The notes: a model not told the origin generated them from the letters alone. A DNA stretch of 62,638 nucleotides from Gammaproteobacteria bacterium (GCA_030426545.1 JAUHYL010000016.1:1-62638); one strand, 5' to 3'. Positions 9,292 through 18,811 are shown, numbered from the stretch's first letter. Made by a program: numbers and translations.

Positions 9292-10484
9292 TGCAACCCG
9301 GCAGCATGGCGGTCGCGCTGGCGCTGCAGCTTTCCGGCGTCCTGATCAGGGCGCTGGCGCGCCCGTTTCGCACGACGCTGCTGGCCGTTTGCTGCACAAG
9401 CCTGTGGGCACCTGTCGCCACCGCAGAGGATTATCAGTTTCGGCCCGCGGCACCGGTACGCGATGCGGCGGAGAAACTTCTCACTGACATTACCCGCGCC
9501 GGAGATCGACTGGTCGCCGTAGGCGAGCGCGGACTGGTCATCCTCTCGGACGACGACGGGCAGAGCTGGCAACAGGCCACCGTACCGGTCAGCGCCACGC
9601 TGACCGCGGTGGACTTCGCCACCGATCAGTTGGGCTGGGCCGTCGGCCATGCGGGCACCATTTTGCACTCGAAGGACGGTGGCGCCACCTGGACCCTGCA
9701 GTTCGATGGCAATGAAGCCAATCGACAGTGGCTGGGCCATGCCACCGAGCAGCGCAAAGCGCTGGAGGCGCAGGTGGAAGCGCTGCAGCAGGAGGGAGAC
9801 CCGGACGGCATGCTCGCCGACCTGGAGTATGACCTGGAAGATGCCCAGTTCAACGAGGAGGATGCCCAGGCAGCGATAGAAACCGGGCCAGCCGACCCCA
9901 TGCTTGATGTACTGTTCACCAGCGCCAGCGAAGGATGGGCAGTGGGTGCGTACGGCATGGTTTACCGCACGAGCAACGGCGGTGAGAACTGGCAACTGGC
10001 AGCAGCTTCCATCGACAATCCTGATCGCTATCACTTTTATGCGATCGCGGCTGACAACCAGGGCAACCTGTTCCTCAGCGGCGAAGCCGGCCTGCTCTAT
10101 CATTCCCACGACGGCGGCCAGACCTGGACGCGGAATGACGACGTCTATATTGGCAGCCTGTTCGGCGTGGCCGTGCAGGGCGAACGCATTTACACCTTTG
10201 GCTTGCGCGGCAATATATTCCGCAGTGACGATCGCGGCGTTACCTGGAACGCGGTACCGAATCCTACAGAGTTCAGCCTGTATGGCGGTAAAACACTGCG
10301 AGACGGCCGGCTGCTGCTGGTCGGAGCCGGTGGCGGGGTCATCACGTTTGACCTTGAAGGCCGCATGAGCAGCTCCGTTCAGGCGAGCCGCGCCACACTG
10401 TCCAGCCTCGTGCAAACCAGTAACGGCAAGACCCTCCTGGTCGGCATGGCCGGAATAGAACTCGAGGAGGGCCCCAGTGGCTGA
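9291..10484 (+). CDS. YCF48-like beta-propeller protein (right cassette)
   Basis: The protein has 397 residues with a long N-region before a hydrophobic signal segment (TTLLAVCCTSLWAPVATA). BNR-type blades follow: LSDDDGQSW, SKDGGATW, TSNGGENW, SHDGGQTW and SDDRGVTW. Residues ~141-201 form an acidic helical insertion (EQRKALEAQVEALQQEGD, LADLEYDLEDAQ) in the same place as in the left-cassette homologue. The first ATG shares a base with the stop of DUF1329. An ATG at 9306 would shorten the N-terminus by five residues. Its stop overlaps the MMPL start by 8 nt. A periplasmic scaffold working with the transporter is inferred. Confidence 0.85.
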   Translation: MQPGSMAVALALQLSGVLIRALARPFRTTLLAVCCTSLWAPVATAEDYQFRPAAPVRDAAEKLLTDITRAGDRLVAVGERGLVILSDDDGQSWQQATVPVSATLTAVDFATDQLGWAVGHAGTILHSKDGGATWTLQFDGNEANRQWLGHATEQRKALEAQVEALQQEGDPDGMLADLEYDLEDAQFNEEDAQAAIETGPADPMLDVLFTSASEGWAVGAYGMVYRTSNGGENWQLAAASIDNPDRYHFYAIAADNQGNLFLSGEAGLLYHSHDGGQTWTRNDDVYIGSLFGVAVQGERIYTFGLRGNIFRSDDRGVTWNAVPNPTEFSLYGGKTLRDGRLLLVGAGGGVITFDLEGRMSSSVQASRATLSSLVQTSNGKTLLVGMAGIELEEGPSG

Positions 10485-12879
10485 CGAGCAGCAAGCGAAC
10501 GTTAAACTGACTGCGGATGACGCAGGCTTCCGCCAACAGCTCGGTTCCTACCTGCTGGACCTGCGCAAACCCCTACTGGCCATCTTCGGCATTCTAACCC
10601 TGCTGCTCGGCTGGCAGGCGGCGCAACTGCGCCCGGACGCCAGCTTCGAGAAGATGATCCCGGTATCTCATCCGTACATCATCAACTTCCTCGCCAATCG
10701 CGATGATCTCAAGGGCCTGGGCAATTCCGTCAGGATCACCCTGGAGACACTGGAAGGTGACATCTTCACCGAGGAATTTCAGGAAATCCTGAAACAGGCC
10801 ACGGATGATGTGTTTTATGTTCGCGGCGTTGACCGCTCCGGCCTGCAGTCCCTGTGGACACCCAACGTGCGCTGGCAGGAGGTGACCGAAGAGGGCTTCG
10901 TCGGCGGCGCGGTAATACCCGACAGTTACGACGGCTCCCAGGAGAGCCTGTTGCTACTGCGTGAGAACACCCTGAAGTCCGGTCAGATCGGCAGCCTGGT
11001 GGCCAACAACTTCAAGTCTGCAACGATCGTCGCCCCGCTCACCGAGGCGGACCCGGAAACCGGCGAACGCCTGGATTACTACCAGTTCTCGCAGGACCTG
11101 GAAAATCTTATTCGCGACAAGTACGAAACGGCGCGGGTCAAAGTCCACATTACCGGCTTCGCCAAGCTGGTGGGCGACCTCATCGAGGGCGCCACGCTGG
11201 TTGCCCTGTTTTTCGGCGTAGCGCTGGTGATCACCGGCATTCTGCTTTACGCCTACTGCCGCTGCCCGCGACTCACTTTCGCGGCATTGTTCTGCTCCAC
11301 TATCGCGGTGGTCTGGCAGATGGGCACCCTGAAGCTGATGGGCCTGGGGCTGGACCCCTATTCCATGCTGGTGCCCTTCCTGGTGTTTGCGGTCGGTATC
11401 AGTCACTCGGTGCAGATCGTCAACCGTTTCGCCTTCCACCAGTATCATGGGGTCGCCCCGCGCCAGTCTGCCGAGCTGACTTTTGTGCGCCTGTCCAAGC
11501 CGGGCTTTATCGCGCTGATCAGTGACGGCGTGGGCTTTCTGACGCTACGCGTCATCGATATTCCCATCATCCAGGAACTGGCCGTCGTGGCCAGTACCGG
11601 CATCGCTGTGCTGGTGTTGACCAACCTCATGCTACTGCCCCTGGTGCTATCCGTTACAGGGATGTCAGAGGCCGGTATCAAGTACCGCGACCTGAAGGAA
11701 AACAGCCAGTTCAGGCAGTGGCGTTTGCTGTCCGGCGCCACCCAGCGCGGACCTGCCAGCGTGATCATCGCGGTCGCTGTCGTACTGTTCGCGGTCGGCG
11801 GATGGTATGGCCAGAAACAGAAAATTGGCGATCTGGACCCAGGGGCTCCGGAGCTGCGCCCGGACTCGCGCTACAACCAGGACACCGCCTTCCTCACCGC
11901 CAACTATTCCACCTCCACGGATGTCTTCGTGGTCATGGCGCAAACCGGGGAACAGCAGTGTGGCAGCTATGAGTTTGTTTCCGCAGTCAACTACTTCCAG
12001 GGCGTGCTGGAAAACGTACCGGGCGTGCAGTCCGTACTGTCGCTGGTCGATGTGTCGAAGCTGGTCATCATGGGCATGAACGAAGGCAGCCCGCAATGGC
12101 ACGACATCAGCCGCAACCAGCTCATACTGAACAATTCATTGAGCCGTGCGCCGAGCTCTCTGCGCAATACCGATTGTTCCATGGTACCTATCATTCTGTT
12201 CCTGGACGATCACAAGGCCGAGACCCTCACTGGCGTGGTCGCCGCCGTGGAGAAGTTTGCGGCGGAAAACAACTCCGACACCATCCGCTTTGAACTGGCG
12301 GCAGGTAACGCCGGCGTGGAGGCAGCAACCAACATCGTGATCGAGGAATCGCAGATACGCATGTTGATCTGGGTATACGCGGTGGTGATATTGCTATGCC
12401 TGCTGAACTTCCGCTCACTGCGCATTACCGCCTGCATTATTATTCCGCTGATGCTGACCTCGGTACTGGGCAATGCGCTGATGGCCCTGTTGGGCATTGG
12501 TGTGAAGGTTGCGACCCTGCCGGTTATTGCACTCGGTGTGGGTATCGGCGTGGACTACGGCATCTACATCTATAGCTCACTGCAGAACAACCTGGACCAC
12601 GGCGAAAGCCTGACAGAAGCCTATTTCCGTGCACTGCGTTCTACCGGCACGGCCGTGGCTTTTACCGGTGTGACACTTGCCATCGGTGTAGGCACCTGGA
12701 TTTTCTCCCCCATCAAGTTTCAGGCAGACATGGGTCTGATGCTGACCTTCATGTTCTTCTGGAACATGATTGGCGCCCTGTTGCTGCTGCCGGCGGTAGC
12801 CTGGCTACTGCGCGTTAAACCCCGACATCCGCATCGACACATTCCCGGTGAAGTTCCCGAAGGCGTGGCTGAGCCCTGA
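10477..12879 (+). CDS. MMPL/RND-superfamily inner-membrane transporter (right cassette)
   Basis: The 800-residue paralogue of the transporter at 790-3138 keeps RPDASFEKMIP at the start of the first periplasmic domain, SLWTPNVRW, VTEEGF and the TM motif VGIGVDYGIYIYSSL. It has two RND repeats, each a periplasmic porter domain plus a helix bundle. The GTG start lies in GTGGCTGA, overlapping the propeller stop, with GAGGAGG upstream. The C-terminal tail is short and His/Pro-rich (KPRHPHRHIPGE). It is the last gene of the operon. The substrate is unknown; lipid or wax/acyl derivatives are suggested only by the surrounding lipid enzymes. Confidence 0.9.
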   Translation: MADEQQANVKLTADDAGFRQQLGSYLLDLRKPLLAIFGILTLLLGWQAAQLRPDASFEKMIPVSHPYIINFLANRDDLKGLGNSVRITLETLEGDIFTEEFQEILKQATDDVFYVRGVDRSGLQSLWTPNVRWQEVTEEGFVGGAVIPDSYDGSQESLLLLRENTLKSGQIGSLVANNFKSATIVAPLTEADPETGERLDYYQFSQDLENLIRDKYETARVKVHITGFAKLVGDLIEGATLVALFFGVALVITGILLYAYCRCPRLTFAALFCSTIAVVWQMGTLKLMGLGLDPYSMLVPFLVFAVGISHSVQIVNRFAFHQYHGVAPRQSAELTFVRLSKPGFIALISDGVGFLTLRVIDIPIIQELAVVASTGIAVLVLTNLMLLPLVLSVTGMSEAGIKYRDLKENSQFRQWRLLSGATQRGPASVIIAVAVVLFAVGGWYGQKQKIGDLDPGAPELRPDSRYNQDTAFLTANYSTSTDVFVVMAQTGEQQCGSYEFVSAVNYFQGVLENVPGVQSVLSLVDVSKLVIMGMNEGSPQWHDISRNQLILNNSLSRAPSSLRNTDCSMVPIILFLDDHKAETLTGVVAAVEKFAAENNSDTIRFELAAGNAGVEAATNIVIEESQIRMLIWVYAVVILLCLLNFRSLRITACIIIPLMLTSVLGNALMALLGIGVKVATLPVIALGVGIGVDYGIYIYSSLQNNLDHGESLTEAYFRALRSTGTAVAFTGVTLAIGVGTWIFSPIKFQADMGLMLTFMFFWNMIGALLLLPAVAWLLRVKPRHPHRHIPGEVPEGVAEP

Positions 12880-12924
12880 TCCGGCCACCTCGGGAACCGC
12901 TTTTTCACGGAGACAGCTACCACC

Positions 12925-15084
12925 ATGACGACAGTTTATGACAGCGTCGAATCCTGCGTGGATTTCGCACTGGAACGGGTTGGAAAACGCATCGTACTCG
13001 GCGCGCCACTGGGACTGGGCAAGCCCACCCAACTGATAAACGCGTTCTTCCAGCGTGCCAGCGCCGATCCGTCGATTGAGTTGCATATCTATACGGCTCT
13101 GTCATTGGAAATCCCCTCGCCCGGCGAGGATGTGCAGGCCCGCCTGGCCAAGCCCATTCTGGAGCGCCTGTTTGGCAACGTAGAAGAACTGGATTACATG
13201 CGCGCGTTGCGCGCGAACAACATGCCATCGAACATTTCCGTCAGCGAATTTTACTTCAAGGCGGGCTCGATGAAGTCCACGCCCAGCGCGCAGCGTAATT
13301 ACATCTCCAGCAACTACACACACATCGGCCGTGACATGCTGGCCAAGGGCATCAATGTACTCGCGCAACTGGTCGCGGTGCGCGACAGCGACGAAGGCCT
13401 GGAAATTAGTCTGTCGTGTAATCCTGACGTTGGGCCGGAAATCATCGAAGCACTGCAGCGCACTCAGCCCTATCCCTACGTGGTCATCGGCCAGGCGAAC
13501 AGCGAGCTGCCTTTCATGGAGGGCGATGCCCTGACCGAAGTTGGCGAGTTTGATGCGCTGGTGCGTGATGCCAGCGTGGACTCTCGACTGTTTGCAGTAC
13601 CCAATGTTGCGGTCCCGCTGCAGGACTATGCAACCGCACTCCACGCCAGCTCGTTGGTAGTAGACGGCGGCACCCTGCAGATCGGCATCGGTTCGCTGGG
13701 CGACGCGGTTGCCCATGCATTGATTCTGCGCCAACACCACAACGTGGACTACCGCAACCTGCTGGATGCCATCACGAGCGTGCAACCTGCGGATGACAGC
13801 CTGATCGACAAGGGTCGCAGCTTCAAGAAGGGGCTATACGTCTCCACAGAAATGTTCGTCAACGGCATGATGCACCTGGTCGAACAGGGCATAGTAAAGC
13901 GCCGGGTTTACGATAACCTTGCCATTCAGGAGGGATTAAACCGGGGCGACATCACCGAGCACATCGACGCGCAGTTGATTGATTACGCACTGCAAAACGG
14001 CGCCATACCGCGCCATATAGAATCCGGCGAAATCGCGCAACTGCAAACCATCGGCCTGCTCCCCGAGGACTGCTATCTGGACGACGGCACGCTGAACATT
14101 GCGGGTGTGAGTTGCCCCAACGACACACACTCGCCCACTACGCGCGAGGCCATTGTCAACGCGGTTGCGGGCACGGAGTTGCAGGGCGGCCGCATCCTGC
14201 ACGGCGGTTTCTTTCTCGGTCCGCGCGACTTCTACCAGAAGCTATCCAATCTCGACGCAGAAACCGCGGCGCAAGTCTGCATGACAGGTGTACGCCGTAC
14301 CAACCAGTTGCTGCTGGACCCTCCCCTGTACAGCGCACAACGTCAGCATGCGCGCTTCATCAACACCGGCATGATGGTCACCCTGACCGGCGCCGTCGCC
14401 TCCGACGCCCTGGAGAACGGCACCGTGATAAGCGGCGTGGGCGGACAGTACAACTTTGTCGCCATGGCACACGATCTGCCCGGAGCACGCTCGGTGCTGT
14501 GTATTCGCGCCACCCGTGGCGAGGGCAAGACGCTGAAGTCCAACATCGTGCCCAGCTACGGCCACATCACCATACCCAAACACCTGCGCGACGTGGTTGT
14601 CACAGAGTATGGCGTGGCTGATCTGCGCGGGCAGAGTGACAGTGAAATCATCAAGCGCCTGGTGATGATCGCTGATTCACGCTTCCAGCAGGAACTGATG
14701 GAAGTAGCGAAAAGCACCGGGAAGCTGGAGCCGGAATGGAAACTTCCGGCAGCCGCAAAACACAATACCCCGGAGCAGCTGGAAAAGGCGCTGGGTAAAT
14801 CTATGGGCGGCCCCCTGCTGCCACAGTTTCCCTTCGGCACCGACCTTACCGATAACGAGGTAGCACTGGCCGCCAGCCTGCGTGAGGTAAAAGCACTCAC
14901 CGAGGAACCGCGAGAGTTCGTTTACACCATGCTCAGAGCGCTGCTGCATCGAGCCGATGAGCACAAAGCGCAGCCCTACCTGGAGCGCCTGGGCCTGGAG
15001 CATCCTCACAGCAGCAAGGAGTTTCTGATCCAACAGTTGCTGCTGCTGGAACTGGAAGAGAAAGGCTACCTGAAGGCCTCATAA
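12925..15084 (+). CDS. Acetyl-CoA hydrolase/transferase-family protein
   Basis: The 719-residue protein is related to class I CoA-transferases/acyl-CoA hydrolases. The C-terminal domain carries the glycine-rich SGVGGQYNFVAMAHDLPGAR and ATRGEGKTLKSNIVP, then VVVTEYGVADLRGQSD, as in AcetylCoA_hyd_C proteins. The N-terminal half has GAPLGLGKPTQL and an extended insertion that makes it longer than the ~500-residue acetate CoA-transferases. It should transfer or hydrolyse CoA thioesters in the cytoplasm. The acyl specificity cannot be read. It follows the MMPL gene by 45 nt with its own GGAG, so it may be cotranscribed with the envelope cassette. Confidence 0.85.
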   Translation: MTTVYDSVESCVDFALERVGKRIVLGAPLGLGKPTQLINAFFQRASADPSIELHIYTALSLEIPSPGEDVQARLAKPILERLFGNVEELDYMRALRANNMPSNISVSEFYFKAGSMKSTPSAQRNYISSNYTHIGRDMLAKGINVLAQLVAVRDSDEGLEISLSCNPDVGPEIIEALQRTQPYPYVVIGQANSELPFMEGDALTEVGEFDALVRDASVDSRLFAVPNVAVPLQDYATALHASSLVVDGGTLQIGIGSLGDAVAHALILRQHHNVDYRNLLDAITSVQPADDSLIDKGRSFKKGLYVSTEMFVNGMMHLVEQGIVKRRVYDNLAIQEGLNRGDITEHIDAQLIDYALQNGAIPRHIESGEIAQLQTIGLLPEDCYLDDGTLNIAGVSCPNDTHSPTTREAIVNAVAGTELQGGRILHGGFFLGPRDFYQKLSNLDAETAAQVCMTGVRRTNQLLLDPPLYSAQRQHARFINTGMMVTLTGAVASDALENGTVISGVGGQYNFVAMAHDLPGARSVLCIRATRGEGKTLKSNIVPSYGHITIPKHLRDVVVTEYGVADLRGQSDSEIIKRLVMIADSRFQQELMEVAKSTGKLEPEWKLPAAAKHNTPEQLEKALGKSMGGPLLPQFPFGTDLTDNEVALAASLREVKALTEEPREFVYTMLRALLHRADEHKAQPYLERLGLEHPHSSKEFLIQQLLLLELEEKGYLKAS

Positions 15085-15148
15085 TGCGCACAGCGGGGTC
15101 GCGGGGTGCCGGCGAAGTCCGCCAGTGACGTTCTCGTAATTATCCGGA

Positions 15149-15178
15149 TTGACCCGGCTTCGCGCTGTCCTTTACAGT
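15149..15178 (+). promoter_or_regulatory. Possible sigma-70 promoter of the lipoprotein gene
   Basis: TTGACC at 15149-15154 and TACAGT at 15173-15178 are separated by 18 nt, a reasonable -35/-10 pair. The TTG of this -35 is also the only TTG/GTG/ATG that could start the downstream frame ahead of its signal peptide. A promoter here would therefore exclude it as the translation start. Confidence 0.4.
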
Positions 15179-15229
15179 CTTCCTGTCGCGCCATATCCAT
15201 ACAACACCAGCGCAGGAGAGGGTAAGCCC

Positions 15230-16519
15230 ATCGACACCGTACGCAGCGTCCTTGCCTTCACCGTTGTCCTTGCCTGCGCGTCTTCCCTGCTGACTGCCTG
15301 CGGCGGCGGGGGCGGCGGTGGTAACAGCAACCCGTCACCGCCTCAACCGCTACCCACAACACCCGTACCCATCGAGCCCACCGTGGCACCGCGGGGTGAT
15401 CGCCTGCTGGAAATTCAGGTGAATACCACCGCCGACGGCGATTTCGTATCGTCATTTGAAGCTGCGCTGGCTCTGGGCGCACAGTCACAGACATTCTCAG
15501 TGGACTGGAGCGCGATCGACATCGGCAGCGACACCCATGGTGACCCGGTATTTGAAGGCGGCACAGGTTCAGAGTTACTCACCACAGCCAACAGCTGTTA
15601 CCCGAACAGCAATACACAGGTCAGCATGATGCTGCGTCCGATCACCACGCTCGTAAAAAGCGTGCCGCCCGGTTTCGAAAACCTGCCCTTCGACGATCCG
15701 CGCATGATCGCGCGCTTCCGGCAGACTTTGGATCATGTCTTCGACCTTATCCCGGATCTGATGCTGACCAGCCTGGCCATAGGCTCGGAGATCGATTTCT
15801 ACCTGCTGGATAACGCCAGACGGCAGCAATACGCGACGTTTTATGCCGATGCAGCAAACTATGCCCGCGAAGCCTACGCAGCACGCTATCCTCAAAACAC
15901 GCCGCTCAGGGTTACTACCGAGGTCACGCACAAGGCCCTGCTCGATAGCACGCTGCGGGAATACTACTTACAACTGCACGCGCACAGTGACACCATCGGT
16001 GTCTCCTACTACCCCCTTGAGGACAACCAGGTGCTCTCACCGGATCGCGTGGGCGCCGACTTTGCAGACCTTGTAGCGCTGTACGGCAGCAAGCCGCTGG
16101 TGTTTTTTCAACTCGGCTATCCCTCGGGTTACTTTGACGCCGCCGCCTATGGCGAGTTGGCACGCGGCGAAGTAAGCCCCTCCATGGGCAGCTCGGATGC
16201 ATTGCAGGCACAGTTTATCGACACAGTATTCCAGGCCTGGGACACACACGCTGACAGTATCGACCTGATCAGTTTTACCTGGCTGAACGACGTCACCCAG
16301 GAGGGCGTGGCGGAGACAATCGCCAATCCGGCATTCGGTGGTGGCGTCCCGCCCACGCCGGGGTTTGTCGAATTTCTGCGCACGCTCGGGCTGCGCACCG
16401 AGTCGGGCGTGTCAAAGCTGGCGTTCGAACGCCTAGCTGCCAACGCGACGCTGCGCGGCTGGGAAGAGAGTAACGCGACTTTAAGCTGTGTATTCACACA
16501 GGAGGGGACGGAAAATTGA
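15230..16519 (+). CDS. Secreted lipoprotein with a glycoside-hydrolase-like barrel domain; non-standard start probable
   Basis: The signal sequence is VRSVLAFTVVLACASSLL with lipobox LTAC followed by seven glycines, then a Pro-rich linker and a ~330-residue domain. That domain reads like a TIM-barrel hydrolase (IGSEIDFYLL, DTIGVSYYPL, LVFFQLGYPSG, ISFTWLNDV). No ATG, GTG or TTG lies between the frame's only upstream TTG (15149) and the lipobox. A good Shine-Dalgarno (AGGAGAGG, 15214-15221) precedes an ATC at 15230, used here as a provisional start. TTG at 15149 would add 27 residues. The last codons overlap the monooxygenase start by 4 nt. Function beyond 'surface lipoprotein, possibly carbohydrate-active' is not claimed. 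Confidence 0.6.
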   Translation: MDTVRSVLAFTVVLACASSLLTACGGGGGGGNSNPSPPQPLPTTPVPIEPTVAPRGDRLLEIQVNTTADGDFVSSFEAALALGAQSQTFSVDWSAIDIGSDTHGDPVFEGGTGSELLTTANSCYPNSNTQVSMMLRPITTLVKSVPPGFENLPFDDPRMIARFRQTLDHVFDLIPDLMLTSLAIGSEIDFYLLDNARRQQYATFYADAANYAREAYAARYPQNTPLRVTTEVTHKALLDSTLREYYLQLHAHSDTIGVSYYPLEDNQVLSPDRVGADFADLVALYGSKPLVFFQLGYPSGYFDAAAYGELARGEVSPSMGSSDALQAQFIDTVFQAWDTHADSIDLISFTWLNDVTQEGVAETIANPAFGGGVPPTPGFVEFLRTLGLRTESGVSKLAFERLAANATLRGWEESNATLSCVFTQEGTEN

Positions 16520-18438
16520 ACGAGTGGGCAGTAACCCTGCAGGACGCCGATGATGAGACGCTATCGCTGACGTTGGCGCAGGCCCATGTTCCCGCCCTGA
16601 TGGCGGCGATGATGCACATCACGGGCTCTACGGAGCACCTGCGTGGCGCCGTCAGGCCGGCGGTTATACCGCTTGCAGAGGAAGAGGACGGCCTTACGGA
16701 AGATCAGCGCAGCGAGGCACGAACGCTTGCCCTGCAGCTACTGCGCAATTACCGCGATGCTGGCTGCCCCCCATTAACTGCGCCAGACGATGCCATGGTT
16801 GAAGAGGCCATGGCCTACATTACCGGCACGCCGCTCCCTGCAGAGCAACAGGTCTACATGCGCGAAGAACTCAACTTGTTTGGCGAAGACAGGCGCAGAG
16901 TGGCGATTCCTGCCGCGAACGTACCCGCCAGCTTTCGCGTATTGATCATCGGCGCCGGCATGTCGGGTATTCTGGCAGCGGTGCGCCTACGTGAGGCGGG
17001 TATTCCCTTTCTCATGGTGGAGAAGAATCCGGAAATCGGTGGCACGTGGTACGAAAATACTTACCCAGGGTGCCAGGTGGACTCTGCAAATCACCTGTAC
17101 AACTACAGCTTCGCGCCAGAGCACCAGTGGCCGGGACATTTCTCGGCGCAGCCGGAGCTATTCAACTACTTCAGGCGGGTGGTCCAGAGCCACGAACTTG
17201 AACAAAATCTGCAGCTGGATACGGCCGTTCGCGAAGCGCGCTTCGACGAACAGGAGAACGAGTGGGTAGTGACCATGCAAACCGGCGATGGTGGCACGTG
17301 TGAGGAATCGTTCGCCGTTGTCATCAGCGGCTGCGGGCAACTCAACTCCCCTGCCCTGCCGGATATTCCGGGTGCCGAAAACTTCGCGGGCATGTCCTTC
17401 CACTCCGCACGCTGGGAACATCAACACGATCTGAAGGGCAAGCGCGTGGCCGTAATCGGCACCGGCTGCAGCGCAACGCAGTTTGTTCCCGCCATTGCCG
17501 ACCTGCCCGGGCAGTTGCATGTTTTCCAGCGCTCCGCGGCATGGCTACTTCCGGCAGAGGACTACCGCCAGCCGATGAGCGACGAAGAGCTGTGGTGCTT
17601 CAGAAACATTCCCTACTATGCACGCTGGTATCGCTTCTTCCTGTTTCGCGCCCGCGGCAACGACGGACTGCTGCCCTTCCTGCTGGGCGAAGAAGGCTGG
17701 CAGGGGCACCCCGCGTCCGTAGGCCCTGCCAACGCCGAGCTGCGCGCGGCAATGGAAGACTATATTCGCGAACAGTGCGGTGACGATAGCGCACTGGCAG
17801 ATGCGCTGATCCCCACCTATCCACCCGGCGGCAAGCGCCCGGTACTCGACGACGGCAAGTGGATCGAAGCGCTGCGCAGGCCCGGCGTCAACCTGATAAC
17901 CGAGCCGATACAGCGTATAGAGGCAGGCGGCATCAGAACCACCGACGGACAATTGCACGAGTGTGACATTCTTATCTACGGCACCGGGTTCAGCGCCGAC
18001 AAATTTCTACACACCATGAAGGTCACTGGCCGTGACGGGCGTGATCTACACGAGCAGTGGCGCGGCAATCCGACTGCGTACCTCGGCGCCACCATACCCG
18101 GCTTTCCGAATTTCTACTGTCTGTATGGGCCAAACACCAATATCGTGGTGGGCAGCAGTATCATCTTTTTCAGTGAGTGCAGCATGCGCTATATCATGGG
18201 CTGCCTGAAACTGCAGTTCGAGGAAGCACTGAATACGCTGGAGGTAAAAGCGGACGTCTGCGAGCAGTACAACCGCGACATTGACGAGCTCAGCCGCCTG
18301 CGCGCCTGGGGCTCTCCCCACGTCGACAGCTGGTACAAGAACGCCGCCGGCCGCGTTACACAGAACTGGCCTGGCACGCACTGGGAGTGGTGGCAACGCA
18401 CCAAAGCCCCCGTGCCGGAGGACTTTGTTCGTGAATGA
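16516..18438 (+). CDS. Baeyer-Villiger-type flavin monooxygenase (4-hydroxyacetophenone monooxygenase-like)
   Basis: The 640-residue protein has an N-terminal extension of ~135 residues before the FAD-binding GAGMSG (146-151), like the 640-residue HAPMO. A second Rossmann motif, GTGCSA (315-320), binds NADPH. The BVMO fingerprint FxGxxxHxxxW is present as FAGMSFHSARW (290-300), with Glu replacing the usual final Pro/Asp. GGTWYENTYPGCQVD is also a family block. It should insert oxygen next to a ketone, converting ketones to esters or lactones. The TTG start overlaps the lipoprotein stop (TTGA) with GGAGG ten bases upstream. Substrate is unknown; steroids, cyclic ketones and aryl ketones are all possible. 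Confidence 0.88.
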   Translation: MNEWAVTLQDADDETLSLTLAQAHVPALMAAMMHITGSTEHLRGAVRPAVIPLAEEEDGLTEDQRSEARTLALQLLRNYRDAGCPPLTAPDDAMVEEAMAYITGTPLPAEQQVYMREELNLFGEDRRRVAIPAANVPASFRVLIIGAGMSGILAAVRLREAGIPFLMVEKNPEIGGTWYENTYPGCQVDSANHLYNYSFAPEHQWPGHFSAQPELFNYFRRVVQSHELEQNLQLDTAVREARFDEQENEWVVTMQTGDGGTCEESFAVVISGCGQLNSPALPDIPGAENFAGMSFHSARWEHQHDLKGKRVAVIGTGCSATQFVPAIADLPGQLHVFQRSAAWLLPAEDYRQPMSDEELWCFRNIPYYARWYRFFLFRARGNDGLLPFLLGEEGWQGHPASVGPANAELRAAMEDYIREQCGDDSALADALIPTYPPGGKRPVLDDGKWIEALRRPGVNLITEPIQRIEAGGIRTTDGQLHECDILIYGTGFSADKFLHTMKVTGRDGRDLHEQWRGNPTAYLGATIPGFPNFYCLYGPNTNIVVGSSIIFFSECSMRYIMGCLKLQFEEALNTLEVKADVCEQYNRDIDELSRLRAWGSPHVDSWYKNAAGRVTQNWPGTHWEWWQRTKAPVPEDFVRE

Positions 18439-18544
18439 ATGCCGCGCTACGTAGCAGCCAGCGGCCTGATTGCGTGCCTGGGCCGCGTGAAGGAATGTTA
18501 TAGTTGGCACCAGATTAGAATAAGAAACAGCATGGAGTCTCCGG

Positions 18545-18811
18545 ATGAGCCCCCTGAATGAGCAGCGCGCACGCGAATACTGGCAACGTAATCTCAGCCT
18601 GGTCGCAAAGTTGCTGGCAGTCTGGTTTGTGGTCAGCTTTGGCTGCGGCATTCTGCTGGTGGATGTTCTCAACCAGTTTCGCATCGGCGGTTACAAACTC
18701 GGCTTCTGGTTTGCGCAGCAGGGTGCCATCTACGTCTTCGTTATCCTCATTTTCTACTACGCGAAAAAGATGGGCGATCTGGACCGGGAATTCGGTGTAG
18801 AAGAAGACTAG
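18545..18811 (+). CDS. DUF4212 small subunit of a sodium:solute symporter
   Basis: The 88-residue protein has two TM segments (about 20-42 and 54-70) and a short acidic tail. It matches the DUF4212 pattern: REYWQRNLSL near the start, then WFVVSFGCGILL and FWFAQQGAIYVFV. This family is encoded immediately before VC_2705-type sodium:solute symporters, as here, with a 22-nt gap to the next gene. A GGAG lies 7 nt before the ATG. It probably assembles with the large subunit in the inner membrane. Confidence 0.92.
   Translation: MSPLNEQRAREYWQRNLSLVAKLLAVWFVVSFGCGILLVDVLNQFRIGGYKLGFWFAQQGAIYVFVILIFYYAKKMGDLDREFGVEED

Noticed and set aside
18504-18521. Sigma-54-like TTGGCAC before the DUF4212 gene
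   Set aside because: The -12 GC element is missing at the required spacing.
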